Shown here piece by piece: positions 10,901 through 20,651 of a DNA stretch of 64,000 nucleotides. Every line of letters begins with the position of its first letter. The stretch's first letter is position 1. The position numbers and the translations under genes were made by a program. Origin of the DNA: Flectonema sp. DT1601 (Eukaryota > Euglenozoa > Diplonemea > Diplonemida > Diplonemidae); NCBI GenBank assembly GCA_964019425.1, contig OZ025846.1, positions 558,001 through 622,000 of the forward strand, given 5' to 3'. The notes beneath the pieces were generated by a model, which was not told where the DNA came from, did not search any database, and saw nothing but the letters and a program-made list of their open reading frames with translations.

Positions 10901-12290
10901 TCTGCAAGACAGATCAGAACCTTCAAATGATATTCAAATAACTAACAAGACATCTGACAGTAGCTTACCGACTGTAAATACTGAAAACAGTCCTCAAAGA
11001 GGATTGTTAAAAAGCAGCACTGACAACACATCATTTGGGGGTTTAACAATTGACGTACAGGAAGTTAAAGATGAGCCACAGACTACAAAGTTAGCAGGGA
11101 ATACTCCTGACTTTGCGTCATTGGCACCCGTTAGAAACAGAAAAAGAGCGATGTCTTATCTACATAAGTCTAAAGAAGGTACAGTGATATCTCCAACAAT
11201 GTCCAGCGTCAAAACAACATACGAAGGCAGGAAGCGATCTGGTACTACTATTGGGAATGCTGGCATACCTGCGGAGATGCGACCAGGAACGTCACATGGA
11301 TTGTTGTCAGCGACACTTACCTCAGATGGAGGTAGCCTGTCTTCGACAAGGAAGAGAAGGGGAAGCTTTATTCAAACTCAAAGCCCAAGTAAAGAAATAT
11401 TCGTCGAGGACTTCAGCCCTGCAGATGTCATGCGAGTGGAAGAACTTCTGGTTTTGCATTTTGGACAACTCAGAAATATTTATAAATATTACAGCAGGAT
11501 TACTAACAAGTCTGATGACATGTCCACTTCAGAATTTGTTAAATTACTATCAGACTGTCACATCCTTGATTCAAGTACCGTATCAATCAATTTAGCAGCA
11601 GGTACCACAGCAGCTGGTGGTCAAACATTAGTAGGAGCTAGACAAGTGACGGCTCTACAGGTTGAGTTGTTGTTGTCGAGAATGAGGAATTGTGGTAGCT
11701 CGTCATCGAATCAAGCGTCAAAAAGGAAAGAAGAGGGATACGGACCACAACCATTCACCGAATTCTTGTTAAGAATATCGCAGTATAGATACTCAAAGAT
11801 ATGCTCTTCGGTTGGTGATCGTTTTGAGAAGTTACTTTCTAATGATGTTTTCCCAAATGCATTGTGGTCAGAAATTGATGAGTTTCGTAATTTATTTTAT
11901 CAACCAAAAATGCAAAAAGTTCTTAACGATTTCAAATCGAGACTTCACAAAGTATTTCACCACTATAACCACGATAAGAGAACTGGAAACACAATGTCGA
12001 GCAAAGACTTTTGGCAAATGCTAAGCGAATCTAAGATGTCAGGTGAGTCCTTAACACAGTACGATGCCTTAATAATTTATAATAATTCTCACAGATCGGA
12101 TGAGATGTCTGTTGGAGACTGCATGACCTTTGCTGAATTCTTGGAAGCCATAACTGCCGTAGCGCTCTGTAAGAATTCAGTTCTTATACTTCCCCCGTCA
12201 CACAGATTACGTGAATTTTTAGTTAAGTTTCATACGGCGTTAGGAGTAGCTAACCCTCGACTGAGGACAGGTTCTGTTGGTGTTCGTTAG
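7998..12290 (+). CDS. Large cytoskeletal protein: W-rich helices, coiled coil, CH-like domain, SP/TP repeats, EF-hand-like end
   Basis: 1430 residues in one exon. Residues 60-220 are helical. Residues 245-300 contain spaced Trp/aromatic helices (LFEVWKKHISGL, VLSAWKLYHQT) reminiscent of SFI1-type centrin-binding repeats. Residues 310-415 are coiled coil. Residues 438-556 (EFIRWCMRQL, QDGDVFSHVAL, IIGGNSVATSCLSLL) fit a calponin-homology domain. Residues 677-735 hold four SPTKI(R/K)SPP repeats and 768-916 hold seven (R)VSIEEP repeats, giving many proline-directed phosphorylation sites. Residues 1130-1420 are EF-hand-like helices (FVKLLSDCHIL, FAEFLEAITAVAL) without canonical calcium loops. Domains point to microtubule, basal-body or flagellar structure. 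It shares its early architecture with the protein at 41638. The ATG is 14 nt after a CAG acceptor. Confidence 0.9.
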   Translation: MSHSPNGMSAHQPRRPATVGVDAAGRHSGRLLDRRRILLSRGTPRVSRLYSRDQAFEEQKLTVKTLEPVAAAALIAAPEIMSPASPQKFSKLLEEAACPFGNGITRKGAQDIYNLWHLSYLYDSSPSVRELSVWCTGIAGQLWGIMEQNRDCLQTNKLKTATYLMLLRRIVQFCVRNAVYADDLSRHVTELVYCQYDSTRPLSETHSKPFKYLFEEREQHERHQASGNIISRSNNRTLINERCKRTNAEHLLKSMLFEVWKKHISGLKTKRIITIAKLASTRSRFAKLRVLSAWKLYHQTCKARAEEAEEGQQKLNVTHSEARKLSIVIEQQQLEIALLKNQCSDYQRDLILSQSELDVQHQQLADFEQESSEFIKKGKQVHSSELEKLKSQISNLQNEIEEQRQQIETNKSHTLKIYKSAIGSTDDQDKTSEQERPYAKEFLNELQDPSDESLPLEFIRWCMRQLTSTRQSTVSNLTTAVQDGDVFSHVALYCFPEVCHSTILKMIDSRRKLQKIFSVLQLYGFEPSFSIDEIIGGNSVATSCLSLLILECWVTRRNMLCITPSSSAEGSSLTALFDAYQDEKNTWKAILNPAKAILNKRLFEKVNIPSGGGLDDILVKDKLLFTKLRTKVQLSYSQRGGTPPGIPGNDYVSAVLRSSIDSIRSRNVSISGGRSRGGSPNTPTKIRSPPVSCSSPTKIRSPPVSGCSSPTKIRSPPVSGCQSPTKIKSPPIQSDSPTKLVSPTVSSPIKLPTAARVNFEEPGGSMLPETVISIEEPNLDPSKIKSSPPIAATRVSIEEPNFDSASPLKTALSTRVSIEEPNFDSGSPQRVPLARVSIEEPTAGENDSFKKIRSPPSVATRVSIEEPNFNSGSPQRVPLAARVSIEEPTAVENSSLKKIKSPPSVARVSIEEPNFKTLRGKKISPLDPAKLLHQIGGLEYTSGDNEQSGDDQTNDENKLPMILSPKVVLQDRSEPSNDIQITNKTSDSSLPTVNTENSPQRGLLKSSTDNTSFGGLTIDVQEVKDEPQTTKLAGNTPDFASLAPVRNRKRAMSYLHKSKEGTVISPTMSSVKTTYEGRKRSGTTIGNAGIPAEMRPGTSHGLLSATLTSDGGSLSSTRKRRGSFIQTQSPSKEIFVEDFSPADVMRVEELLVLHFGQLRNIYKYYSRITNKSDDMSTSEFVKLLSDCHILDSSTVSINLAAGTTAAGGQTLVGARQVTALQVELLLSRMRNCGSSSSNQASKRKEEGYGPQPFTEFLLRISQYRYSKICSSVGDRFEKLLSNDVFPNALWSEIDEFRNLFYQPKMQKVLNDFKSRLHKVFHHYNHDKRTGNTMSSKDFWQMLSESKMSGESLTQYDALIIYNNSHRSDEMSVGDCMTFAEFLEAITAVALCKNSVLILPPSHRLREFLVKFHTALGVANPRLRTGSVGVR
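10027..10745 (+). repeat. In-frame coding repeats in the large cytoskeletal gene
   Basis: Two repeat arrays lie inside the gene. The first (10027-10200) repeats units coding SPTKIRSPPVSGC. The second (10310-10745) repeats units coding RVSIEEPNFDS or RVSIEEPTA with intervening SPQRVPLA and KKIRSPPSVA segments. Nucleotide identity between some units is high, so the array expanded recently. Confidence 0.85.
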
Positions 12291-12691
12291 TAAATTTAAT
12301 TTTATATCTTTTTTTTTTCATGTGTGTCGTCTCTCAATAGACTTATCCTATTTTCATCAAAAGAAAGAAAAAAAAAGAAGAAGGAAAAACGTCATGCAAA
12401 TTTCAATTCTGGTTTGGTTTATATCTTTTTTTTTTTTTTTTGTTTGTTTGTTTGTTTGTTTGTTTGTTCATTTTTTTTCAAAATTATTTCACAAATCAAT
12501 ACTGAACAGTCAGTGTTTGTTCAAAAAAAAAAAATAAATACATATAAAAAAAGAAAAGTTGGCAGCGTGAGTTTGCAAGGCTTCCGAGAAAACAGATAAA
12601 TCTATTCTATATATACTTGATAGTTGCTTGTCTCATAACGAACACGGGCCTCTTTTCCTTTTTTTTGTTCTCTTTTTTTCCACGTCACCTA

Positions 12692-12730
<39 letters not shown>

Positions 12731-13688
12731 GCCTTAACCTTGCGTTGCGTGGTTAGCACAGTGTCAAAAATTATGAGAAGACTTTTTAAAAAAAAAAAAA
12801 AAAAGTGTCTAGCATCCCAACGTTTTTTCCTTTCTCGTATTTTCAACGGTTTGGCGGAGCAAATAAAAAGAAGTATTAAAAAAAAAAAAAAAAAGGTTTC
12901 ACGGCACCGGAAGGACTTTCTCTGATTTTAATTGTGTCGTTCCTTACGATGATTATGATATTTGTTTTAAACTATTAGAGTCACTACATGTGAACTCTAA
13001 ATTAGTAGTTGTCACATGCGATTAATCGTTGATACTTGGTTACGACGGTCTGTTCGTTTTTCTGCGATTTTCACTCTCCCCTTCCGACAGTAGTCAACTT
13101 AGGCTGCTTTTACTAAATCTCTATATGTTCGATTCGTTTTTTTTTTTTTTTTTTTTTTTGATTACTTCTGTTTTGGTTCCTTCTATAGTTCTCAATTATT
13201 ATAATTAAAGTAAACCCCTTTATGTTTATTGGTTTCAGCGTGGGTCTGTAATCAGCCTTTTCTTCGTTTGATAAGCCAACCGGCTCTATTCATGTTATTT
13301 CAATCCAATAGAGCGTTGCAGTATGAAGATAACAAGTTGTGAAACTGTGGTAGCCTCTTTTATGCAAGATGGTTTTCATTAATTTTTTTTGTTTTTTTTT
13401 TTCCCTTCCTTTTTTTTGTTTTTTTTTAATTAGTTGCCTGGTTGCCTTGTCAGATTTCTCTGTGTGTCTTGCTTTCCTCTAAAAAAAAAGTTTTTTTTTT
13501 TTTTTTTTTTTTTGTTTTGTTTTTTTCCTTAACGTAATGTACGAAATCACTCTTGCCTTCCTTCATCACAGAATTCAATACCAATGAGAGAACCGAAGTA
13601 AAGAATAAAATGAAATACTCTCCGAATACCAAAATAGTTACTTCAACAAACACATTCAGGTTTCACACTACAGTAGAACGATTCAATT
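12291..13688. other. Intergenic with long T-tracts and a TTTG microsatellite
   Basis: Holds a (TTTG)n run at about 12440-12468, one of the longest T-tracts of the window (about 12692-12728) and A-runs at 12788-12804 and 12878-12894. Open frames here are translations of those runs and are not genes. ACACATTCAG (ending 13659) and CACTACAG (ending 13673) are candidate leader acceptors for the next gene. Confidence 0.65.
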
Positions 13689-14567
13689 ATGAATGGTTAT
13701 TTTATTGATGGTACGGGTGACAATCTTGGAAGGACAATAGAAGTGGTATCCACTGAGAGAGTAGTACTCGGTAGGAAAGTAGACAACGTTGCACATAAGA
13801 TTGATAATGAGAAAGTTAGTTCAAAGCATTGCAGTTTATTTATTGTGAATGGAGCAATGGTGATCGAAGACAACAGCAAGAACGGTACTTTTATAAACGG
13901 AACTAACTTATCTAATTCGGAACAACCGTTACAACACGGTGATGTAATCAGTCTTCTTTCAACTGTTAAATGGCCTGATCATAAGAATGTACAATTCTCA
14001 GTTAGGCTTCCTGGTAGTCATAAAACACAACTATCAACTACAGGTGATCAGACTGTTAAAAAACAAAAAATTGACACACCTTGTGATCACTGTGGGAAAC
14101 AATGTACTCAGATCAATCCACAGTGTGGAATATGTTTGAAGAATTGTTGTTCAGAAACAGTTGATTCTTGTATTGATAATGAAGGAGACAGTATTGTGTT
14201 GCTACCACCACAAGATCATAAGTTCGCGTCTATTCCTGAAGAGACTTTTGGAGGCAACAGTACTGAGATTGAAATTCTTAGTAACTACGTCCGTGATAAT
14301 AATGTTTCATTAGACTCTAAGTGGAGTACTCATGCTGCCTGCCATCTCAATAGTTTAGTACCAATATGCTCAAGGTGCGCTGGTAAAGAGTTCTCTAATT
14401 GCTTGTTTGACTACACAATTTCCATTAAATCTGCGTTACCAAATGAAGTTATCATCCGTGAAGATTGTTGGTATGGAAAGGACTGCCGTACTCAACATCA
14501 CAATCCAGCTCATGCAATGAGGTTGAATCACGTTTGTTTAAACACTGGAAGTCCTTCTAAAAAATGA
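13689..14567 (+). CDS. CHFR-like FHA/PBZ protein lacking the RING domain
   Basis: 292 residues. Residues about 15-105 form an FHA phosphothreonine-binding domain, with GR, SSKHC and NGTFING motifs. Residues 131-255 match the cysteine-rich region of the mitotic checkpoint ligase CHFR in order: a C-x2-C...C-x2-C block, then a STEIEILSNYV segment, then PICSRC and the segment before the zinc finger. The C-terminus is a PBZ poly(ADP-ribose)-binding zinc finger, C260-x5-C266-x8-H275-x5-H281, with DCWYGKDCRTQ and HAMRLNHVC close to the human CHFR pattern. CHFR normally has a RING between FHA and Cys-rich regions; here only about 20 residues separate them. It may therefore read phospho-signals and PAR without ubiquitin ligase activity, or work with a partner E3. 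Confidence 0.85.
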   Translation: MNGYFIDGTGDNLGRTIEVVSTERVVLGRKVDNVAHKIDNEKVSSKHCSLFIVNGAMVIEDNSKNGTFINGTNLSNSEQPLQHGDVISLLSTVKWPDHKNVQFSVRLPGSHKTQLSTTGDQTVKKQKIDTPCDHCGKQCTQINPQCGICLKNCCSETVDSCIDNEGDSIVLLPPQDHKFASIPEETFGGNSTEIEILSNYVRDNNVSLDSKWSTHAACHLNSLVPICSRCAGKEFSNCLFDYTISIKSALPNEVIIREDCWYGKDCRTQHHNPAHAMRLNHVCLNTGSPSKK

Positions 14568-14960
14568 AAACACATCATATCATGGAATGCTACCAAAATA
14601 AGCTTTTTGTTGCTATGATGAAAAAAACACTTATTCTAGAAGTTGTATTGCTACGTGTTGACGCACATTCTTAACCCATTTGCCATGTGCGGCAGTTGCT
14701 TATTATTTTTTTTCTTTTTTTATAATAATATTATGGCTGTTATATTATTTTTTTTTTTCATATTTATTTCTTTTTGTTAAAAAAAGGTTTTCTTCTCGTT
14801 GATGGGCTGGCGTTTTCAGATGCCTTGTGTAGCCTCTTCTTGTTGTCGTTATTTTTGTTTAGTTTCTATCATTTTTACTTACCATTCAAAGACAGTAATG
14901 TGTAGTTGTTGTGTTTGAGATAACCAAAAGGAGCATTAAATCTATCATCCCTCTTTGGTA
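14568..14960. other. Intergenic, T-rich
   Basis: No gene seen. Contains T-runs near 14707-14720 and 14748-14758. A possible leader acceptor, AAAGACAG, ends at 14895. Confidence 0.5.
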
Positions 14961-15524
14961 ATGATCATAACGTCGGGACTTAAGATAGTTGATTCAGATA
15001 GTGACACCGCAGAGGTTGCTGCTGTTGTATTCCAAAACGAAGAAGGAGTCGAAGTTTTTAATGAAAAATTGGAAAACATTCGAATCTCTAATGACATTCA
15101 AAAACGAATTTTATTTTGGCCTGGAAACGTTCTCGGTGAAGTGGTTAGTCCCTTAGACACTGTCATAGAGAGACTGGTAGGGTGTAAGCCACCAGTTCCT
15201 GAAGATGGCAGTGAATTTCCATCTGATAAATCAATTATGATGAACGTTGATGATGATCGAAGTTTAGTTAATATTGTTTTATACTCGACGTTGTTTCCTT
15301 CTCAACTGAATTCTTCTTCTCGAAGCTTCTGTGCGAGTCTTTTGGAATTGCGCAAATTACCTGACTTTCCAAAAACTAAATACGACTTTCTCAGTACACA
15401 TCTAATCCTGTCACCTGGTTTTGGTACTTTCAGAGGATCACGAAACACTTCAGATCTCTTAAACCAAATGAGACTAGAATGGAGGAAGTTCTTGCAAAGC
15501 TTTCCTGAAGAGGAGAGTAATTAA
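14961..15524 (+). CDS. Unknown 187-residue protein
   Basis: I do not recognise this protein. It is acidic, with a strand-rich first half (AEVAAVVFQNEEGVEVF), a LFWPGNVLGEVVSPLDTVI segment and a helical end. No signal peptide, membrane segment or metal cluster is visible. The first ATG in frame is at 14961; the frame is open slightly further upstream only through a TTG. The stop lies only 72 nt before the next gene's first ATG, so the pair are almost certainly on one precursor transcript. They cannot be one protein through a 28-nt intron at 15517-15544, because that join does not keep frame. Confidence 0.75.
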   Translation: MIITSGLKIVDSDSDTAEVAAVVFQNEEGVEVFNEKLENIRISNDIQKRILFWPGNVLGEVVSPLDTVIERLVGCKPPVPEDGSEFPSDKSIMMNVDDDRSLVNIVLYSTLFPSQLNSSSRSFCASLLELRKLPDFPKTKYDFLSTHLILSPGFGTFRGSRNTSDLLNQMRLEWRKFLQSFPEEESN

Positions 15525-15596
15525 TTTTTTGTTGTGTTTGTTAGTTTATTGAAAACAAAAGTTAACTCCGACAGGCATGCGACAGATAATAAAAAA

Positions 15597-16718
15597 ATGA
15601 AATGTTGCAGACCACTACTACGAACGAAAGTAAATAAAACCTCATTTCAAGGTGAGAGAAAGGTGCAATCTGGATTGCAGAGTGGAAGGATGAGGGATGA
15701 GGTACCAGGACTTCATGAAAATTCAGAAGAATCACGAGCAATGAAACTAATGGGAGGAATGGAAAGACGAAGACACGTCATGGATGATAAACGAGGATGG
15801 GGTGACAGAGGCAGCATCTACGATCACAAACGACTCTCAGATGTTGTAGAAGACACCTCAACAGATTCTTGGAGAGTTAACTTCAGTCAAGATATAGCAA
15901 ACCTCTCAGGTCAACAAGGTATTAATCAATGGAAAGAAGAACAAAAAGCAGCAATACTACAAAAAGAGAATAAATCAACTGGAATCAGAAAAAAAATATT
16001 TCAAAGAGACGACCTACCTCCGTGGATGGACTGGAACGTCCCTCCTAAAAGAATAAGACTTCAGCACACAATGGATATGCGTGCGGACTGGTTGAAAAAG
16101 ACTCCTGACTTCGACTTGTCTCGAGAGCAAACAAACATACTTCAAAAAGTGTTTGAAGGACTAGAAATAGCATTCACACATAATCCACTTCCTTTATTAA
16201 ATTTTAAAGAAAAAATTTGCGTAACTCATTGCGAATGTCCAAACTGGGATGCTAAAGATGCCTGGCTTATTTTATGGAAATTGGTTATAGATGATACCCC
16301 TGAGAGAGTGGCAGAATACAAACGAGCTTTGGAAGGAGGAGTCATAAGTGTCTGGGGCAAAATACTCGCAAGGCAAAAAATAACACAATACAGGCAACCC
16401 ATAGTACTAAAGTTTGTTCATGATGATGGTACAATTCCGTACAAGAGAGGTTTAGTTGATTTGAATATTCAACTTGCTAACCGTGGTTTGGCACCAAAAA
16501 CTGTTGCCGGCTCAACAGATCATTTACAACAAGCTACTTCATTCAATAAGTCGTCTACCGTTGAACCTGTAAAACAATTTCTCTTAGAAACCAGAAAGAG
16601 ATTCGGACAAACTACAACCCAACAACGAGCTGTAAAAAACAAAGTAATGGCGAACAGAATGAGAGAATACGCTCAAAACAGTCTTTCTAAAGAAGAAGAA
16701 GTTATTCTGAATAACTAG
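15597..16718 (+). CDS. Unknown basic protein with W-rich central domain
   Basis: 373 residues from the first ATG; the frame is open from 15534 but only through a GTG. The N-terminal 100 residues are basic and disordered (MKCCRPLLRTK). The centre (about 130-300) looks globular, with DLPPWMDWNVPPKR, DAWLILWKLVIDD and SVWGKILARQKI segments. The end is a basic helix. I do not recognise the family. A pyrimidine-rich TTGTGTTTGTTAG ends at 15544, just 20 nt after the upstream stop, and would be this gene's leader acceptor. The intergenic spacer is unusually short for a eukaryote and fits polycistronic processing. Confidence 0.8.
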   Translation: MKCCRPLLRTKVNKTSFQGERKVQSGLQSGRMRDEVPGLHENSEESRAMKLMGGMERRRHVMDDKRGWGDRGSIYDHKRLSDVVEDTSTDSWRVNFSQDIANLSGQQGINQWKEEQKAAILQKENKSTGIRKKIFQRDDLPPWMDWNVPPKRIRLQHTMDMRADWLKKTPDFDLSREQTNILQKVFEGLEIAFTHNPLPLLNFKEKICVTHCECPNWDAKDAWLILWKLVIDDTPERVAEYKRALEGGVISVWGKILARQKITQYRQPIVLKFVHDDGTIPYKRGLVDLNIQLANRGLAPKTVAGSTDHLQQATSFNKSSTVEPVKQFLLETRKRFGQTTTQQRAVKNKVMANRMREYAQNSLSKEEEVILNN

Positions 16719-16875
16719 TTTAGGTTCGGAGGTTTCCTGCACTCACTTCCTTATTATATTTTGCTCATTGTTAGCTATCTATTCACAACTAGGAGACTTA
16801 TTGTCTTTCTATATCATTAAGCTGACTTGTTGTTATTAAATTGTTATCTTTCTTTTCTAATCAGTGTCAGATATT

Positions 16876-19378
16876 ATGTCTGGTGAAGGTGATAATGAAA
16901 GGACTTCAGGTGCGGGAGAGAAGATTGCAATGAAACAATTGGAAGAAGAATGTGATTTTGCATCGACACCTCCACAAGCACCACCACCAGTACCATCAGT
17001 TGCTTTAGCTGTAACGGTAAGCCCAGCGAGGGTTTCACAATCACCTGCTGAGTCTGCATTGTTGAGTAGTCTTATCGGAGAGCCTCTACCATTGGAATTG
17101 CCTCAACCACCTACTGCTGGATTTTCAGAAGAGCTACAACCAGCATTGTCTCCGATTATTGCCCCAGAAAGGCTGCCTGACAGGTCTCCTGAAGTGTCGT
17201 CTAGCTCAGCTTTGTTTGCTGAAATGGCACTGCAGGCAGCCATTAACACACCTCATCATGTTCCACAACCTCAACAGCATAAGATACCTCCTGTTGGTGT
17301 TACAAAAGTACCATCTACATCGAGAAGTTTATATTCAAATATGTCATCACCGAGTAGGAAGTCGAGATCACCTCCAGGAACAGTTGATGCACCTCGTTAC
17401 TTATCAACAAGAAGATCATTTAGTGCTACATCTGTAAGATCATCAAGTCAGATATCACAACCATATGGTCAACAACGTACTACTAGAAGAACTCCTTCAA
17501 CTTTTAAGAGACCTTCACAAACAGCAACTCGAACAGTTACAAGAAGACAACCTCCTTCACAATCACAACACATTCCCAACGTCAATTCGGTAGCTCGATC
17601 AATGAACATGTCACCGTCGTCATTTCAGGGAGACGTTATCGCTGCTCTTGAGAAGGAACTACTTGAAGTTGCCCAACAATCTTATACATCAAAGCATGGT
17701 ATGTGTTGTGTTGTGTTGGTTTTTGCTTATAAAGAAAATAATCAAATTATTATCAAACAATCTCACAGGATTGGAGGACGCAGAACGTAGAAACAATGCG
17801 CTAACAGAAAGACTACGAGGAGCTCATGAAAGAATTAGTAGTTTAGAAACTGTTAGAGAAGATGATCGAAGAAAATGGTTGACGACTGTTGAGTCTTGGA
17901 GAGTCCATCTTCACTCTTCAACTGATAAGCATCTTCGTGATAAAGAAGGTCTTGAATTACGATTATCGGCATACGAACAACAATCAATAAGTTCAGATGG
18001 TCTAACTCAGGTATTATCTACCATCCAATTAGTTGTGTATATGTCCTCTTAGTGTATTAATTATAAATAAAAACAGGTACTCCACGCCTCAGACTTGAGG
18101 AATAAGGAATTACACGTAGAGATTGACATCCTTCGAAAGCAAATCATGGACTCTGAAGTAACACAAAAAGTACTCGCAGAGGAAGCCGAAAACTCTAAAA
18201 AAGACGTCATAACGGCAACACACGAGACATCTCTAGTAGCAGAGCAGGCGACTCTTCAGCAGCATGTTTCTGAAGGACTGAGAGATGAATTGTCATCCTG
18301 TAGATCTGAGAAAGAAGGTTACGAGAGCAGAATCCAACAACTTCATAACCAAATAGAATTATTAACAGAGAAGGGTGCCGTCACAATCAGCCAACTTACT
18401 ATTCACAACGAGGAATTAGAATCTCAGATTAACAAGCTGATGTCTTCACATCAAGCTGAGATCGAATTGATAACAGAAGAACATGGTATCGTGCTTAAGA
18501 AACTTATTAACGATAATGCAGAAGCTCTGTCTAAAGTAGAAGTAAAATGGACAGAAACAGTATCGAGATTACAAGAAGATACCGCAGCTCAGATTGGTCA
18601 GCACAAAGAAACTGTCGCCAACTTGAAAAATGAATCAAAAATAACTTCTAAGAAACATGTCTGGGAGATCGATGCTATCAGAAAAGACTTTTCAGAAGCA
18701 TTAAATTCTCAGAGAGAAACTGCTGCAGAGAACTCCCAACGTGATGGCGATCTGATAGCTGGATTAAAAGCTGAGTTGGTAGACTGCGAAGCCAAGCTTG
18801 TCGATGCTCACACTCAGTTTGAACAAAAGCTAAGCGAAACTGAAGAAAAGAACCTTTCGAAGTCTAAAGAATGTCAAAACACAGCAACCAAACTATCCCA
18901 GGCTGAGTCACACCTTCAGCAGTACGCTCAAGAAACTGTTCAGCACAACAGCACTGTTAGTCTACTTGAGGCGGAGATTAGTTCATTGAAAGGACAAGTG
19001 GCTGATCAGACTGCTAGTAAAAGGGAATTTGAATCTCAACTTCGCTTAGCTGGTGAGAGAGAAAGTTTACTCAGATCAGAAAAACAAGCAGACGTAATTA
19101 AAATGAATTGTTTGGAAGAACAACTCGCGTTAACAACTAGTGAATCTGATACTCTTGCTACTCAACTAAATCAATCTCAAAGAAGATCTGAACACAGCAG
19201 GCAAGCAACAGAAACACTTGAAAGACATGCGAAGAGGCATCTCTCTGAGTCTGAAAGACTTAAAGCTGCTCTCGACTTAAAAGATCAACACTTGGAAGCA
19301 TCACGAGCGAAAGTGGTTGAACTGCAAGTTGAACTACAACACTACAGGGCGCGAGCTGATACCATACTCGATGCTTGA
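16876..19378 (+). CDS. Three-exon proline-rich coiled-coil protein
   Basis: Spliced from exons 16876-17698, 17769-18010 and 18077-19378, giving 788 residues. Introns are 70 and 66 nt, with donors GTATGT and GTATTA and acceptors CTCACAG and AAACAG; phases match exactly. Residues 1-240 are Pro/Ser/Thr-rich and disordered with many SP sites. From about residue 255 to the end it is one long coiled coil rich in Glu, Lys, Gln and Leu heptads. No named family was recognised; the layout is typical of centrosome, basal-body or flagellar scaffold proteins and is close to that of the protein at 43717. The start ATG is 12 nt after a TTCTAATCAG acceptor ending at 16864. Confidence 0.85.
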
Positions 19379-19718
19379 GGGAAAAAAAAAAAAAGTTTTT
19401 AAAAAAAAAAAAAAAAATTAGTTTTTGTGTGTAATCGAAGTAATCTTTTTCTTTTCTAGTTGTTGTTTTAGATATTCTTTTTTTATTTGTTAAAAATAAT
19501 ACTCCCTCAGTATTGTATTGTACCTGTACCGAAGTTTAGTTTAAATGATAAAGTTACGTCTTAAGTTTGTATATTGATTTTACAGGTCGTATTTGAATTC
19601 TGTTTGTAGCATACTCATGTGTGTCAACCATATGTTGGAAACAGTTTCGAGTTGGGTCCGTAGTTGTATTTAACACGTGCCCCCCCATCACAGTTTATAA
19701 CAAACTCTCACCTTCTAA
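19379..19718. other. Intergenic with C-run leader acceptor
   Basis: Two A-runs follow the upstream stop. CCCCCCCATCACAG ends at 19693, 26 nt before the next ATG, and is one of the clearest leader acceptors of the window. Nothing else seen. Confidence 0.5.
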
Positions 19719-20381
19719 ATGGCCATCAGACTTGTCTACCTTCCAATCACCGGACGTGCTGAGCCAACGAGACTGGCACTGACTCTCGGTGGAGTCAAAT
19801 TCCAAGACCAGCGCCTTCCGGGGTCGGAGTGGGGTTCGAAGTTGAAGAGTGAAGTAACACCAAGACAGCTTCCATTGATGTACATTGGAGACAAGATGAT
19901 CTCTCAGAGTATCGCACAGTTGAGGTACGCGGGGAAGATATCAAAGTTTGAAGGGAAGCCGCTCTACCCGGAAGATTCTCTTCTCGCTTTAGAAGTTGAT
20001 GAACTCATTGATATGGTAGGAGAGTTCTTCCCAGTACTAAGTGCATCGTTTAAGATTGAAGACCAGGCGGAGAAGGAAGCATTCCGTGCGAAGTCAATGG
20101 CTCCAGGAGGAGATGCCCACAAGTGGATCTCATGTGTTGATTCGAAGTTGGGGAAATCGAAAAGTGGATTCGCAGTTGGAGATCATTTGACTCTGGCTGA
20201 TCTGTCAATCTTCTGTACTTATCAACCAATTTTAAGATCTGGACTTTTGGATGGAGTTCCTGCTACTTGTCTTGATGAATTTAAAAATATTATGACTCAC
20301 AAAAATATAATGGCCAACATACCAGTTGTGAAAGCATACTACGCTGAGCCAAAGGCTCCTGCTTATAAAGCATTCCAGTGA
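19719..20381 (+). CDS. Glutathione S-transferase, sigma-like
   Basis: 220 residues, the usual length for soluble GSTs. It conjugates glutathione to electrophiles in the cytosol. The N-terminal thioredoxin-like domain (1-80) has the catalytic Tyr7 in RLVYLPITGRAEPTR, the LPLMYIGDKM cis-proline loop and the SQSIAQLRY glutathione-binding segment. The C-terminal helical domain has the conserved LTLADLSIF motif. The TYR-GRAE type start points to the sigma/alpha/mu/pi group; sigma is my best fit. The gene has a clear preference for C/G-ending codons compared with its coiled-coil neighbours, suggesting high expression. It ends in TGA at the normal family length, showing TGA is a working stop in this genome. 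Confidence 0.93.
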   Translation: MAIRLVYLPITGRAEPTRLALTLGGVKFQDQRLPGSEWGSKLKSEVTPRQLPLMYIGDKMISQSIAQLRYAGKISKFEGKPLYPEDSLLALEVDELIDMVGEFFPVLSASFKIEDQAEKEAFRAKSMAPGGDAHKWISCVDSKLGKSKSGFAVGDHLTLADLSIFCTYQPILRSGLLDGVPATCLDEFKNIMTHKNIMANIPVVKAYYAEPKAPAYKAFQ

Positions 20382-20651
20382 AAAAGTGATTATATTCGGT
20401 AGGCTCTTAATTAGTAATTAGAATAGTAAACATAAGCGTATTTTTAAAAAAATAGTTTTTTTTTGTTTCGTAACAAAAATTCGTATTCTAACTCCTTCCC
20501 TTGCTCAGAACCTTAGCATTATAATTCTGTTGAAAGTGGTGTTTTTATTTTTATTGACCTTCGTCGTTATTATCAGAGGTTTAGGTACAAAACTTTCCCT
20601 TGTAGTTACGAAGCTGTTTTGGGTGCCAGAATTGACTCTTTTATTGAAATT

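Noticed and set aside
12277-12925. Several open frames rich in Phe and Lys
   Set aside because: They are translations of T- and A-runs and a TTTG microsatellite.
15517-15544. A 28-nt intron fusing the two unknown genes
   Set aside because: Splicing there leaves the second exon out of frame, and 28 nt is well below the other introns.
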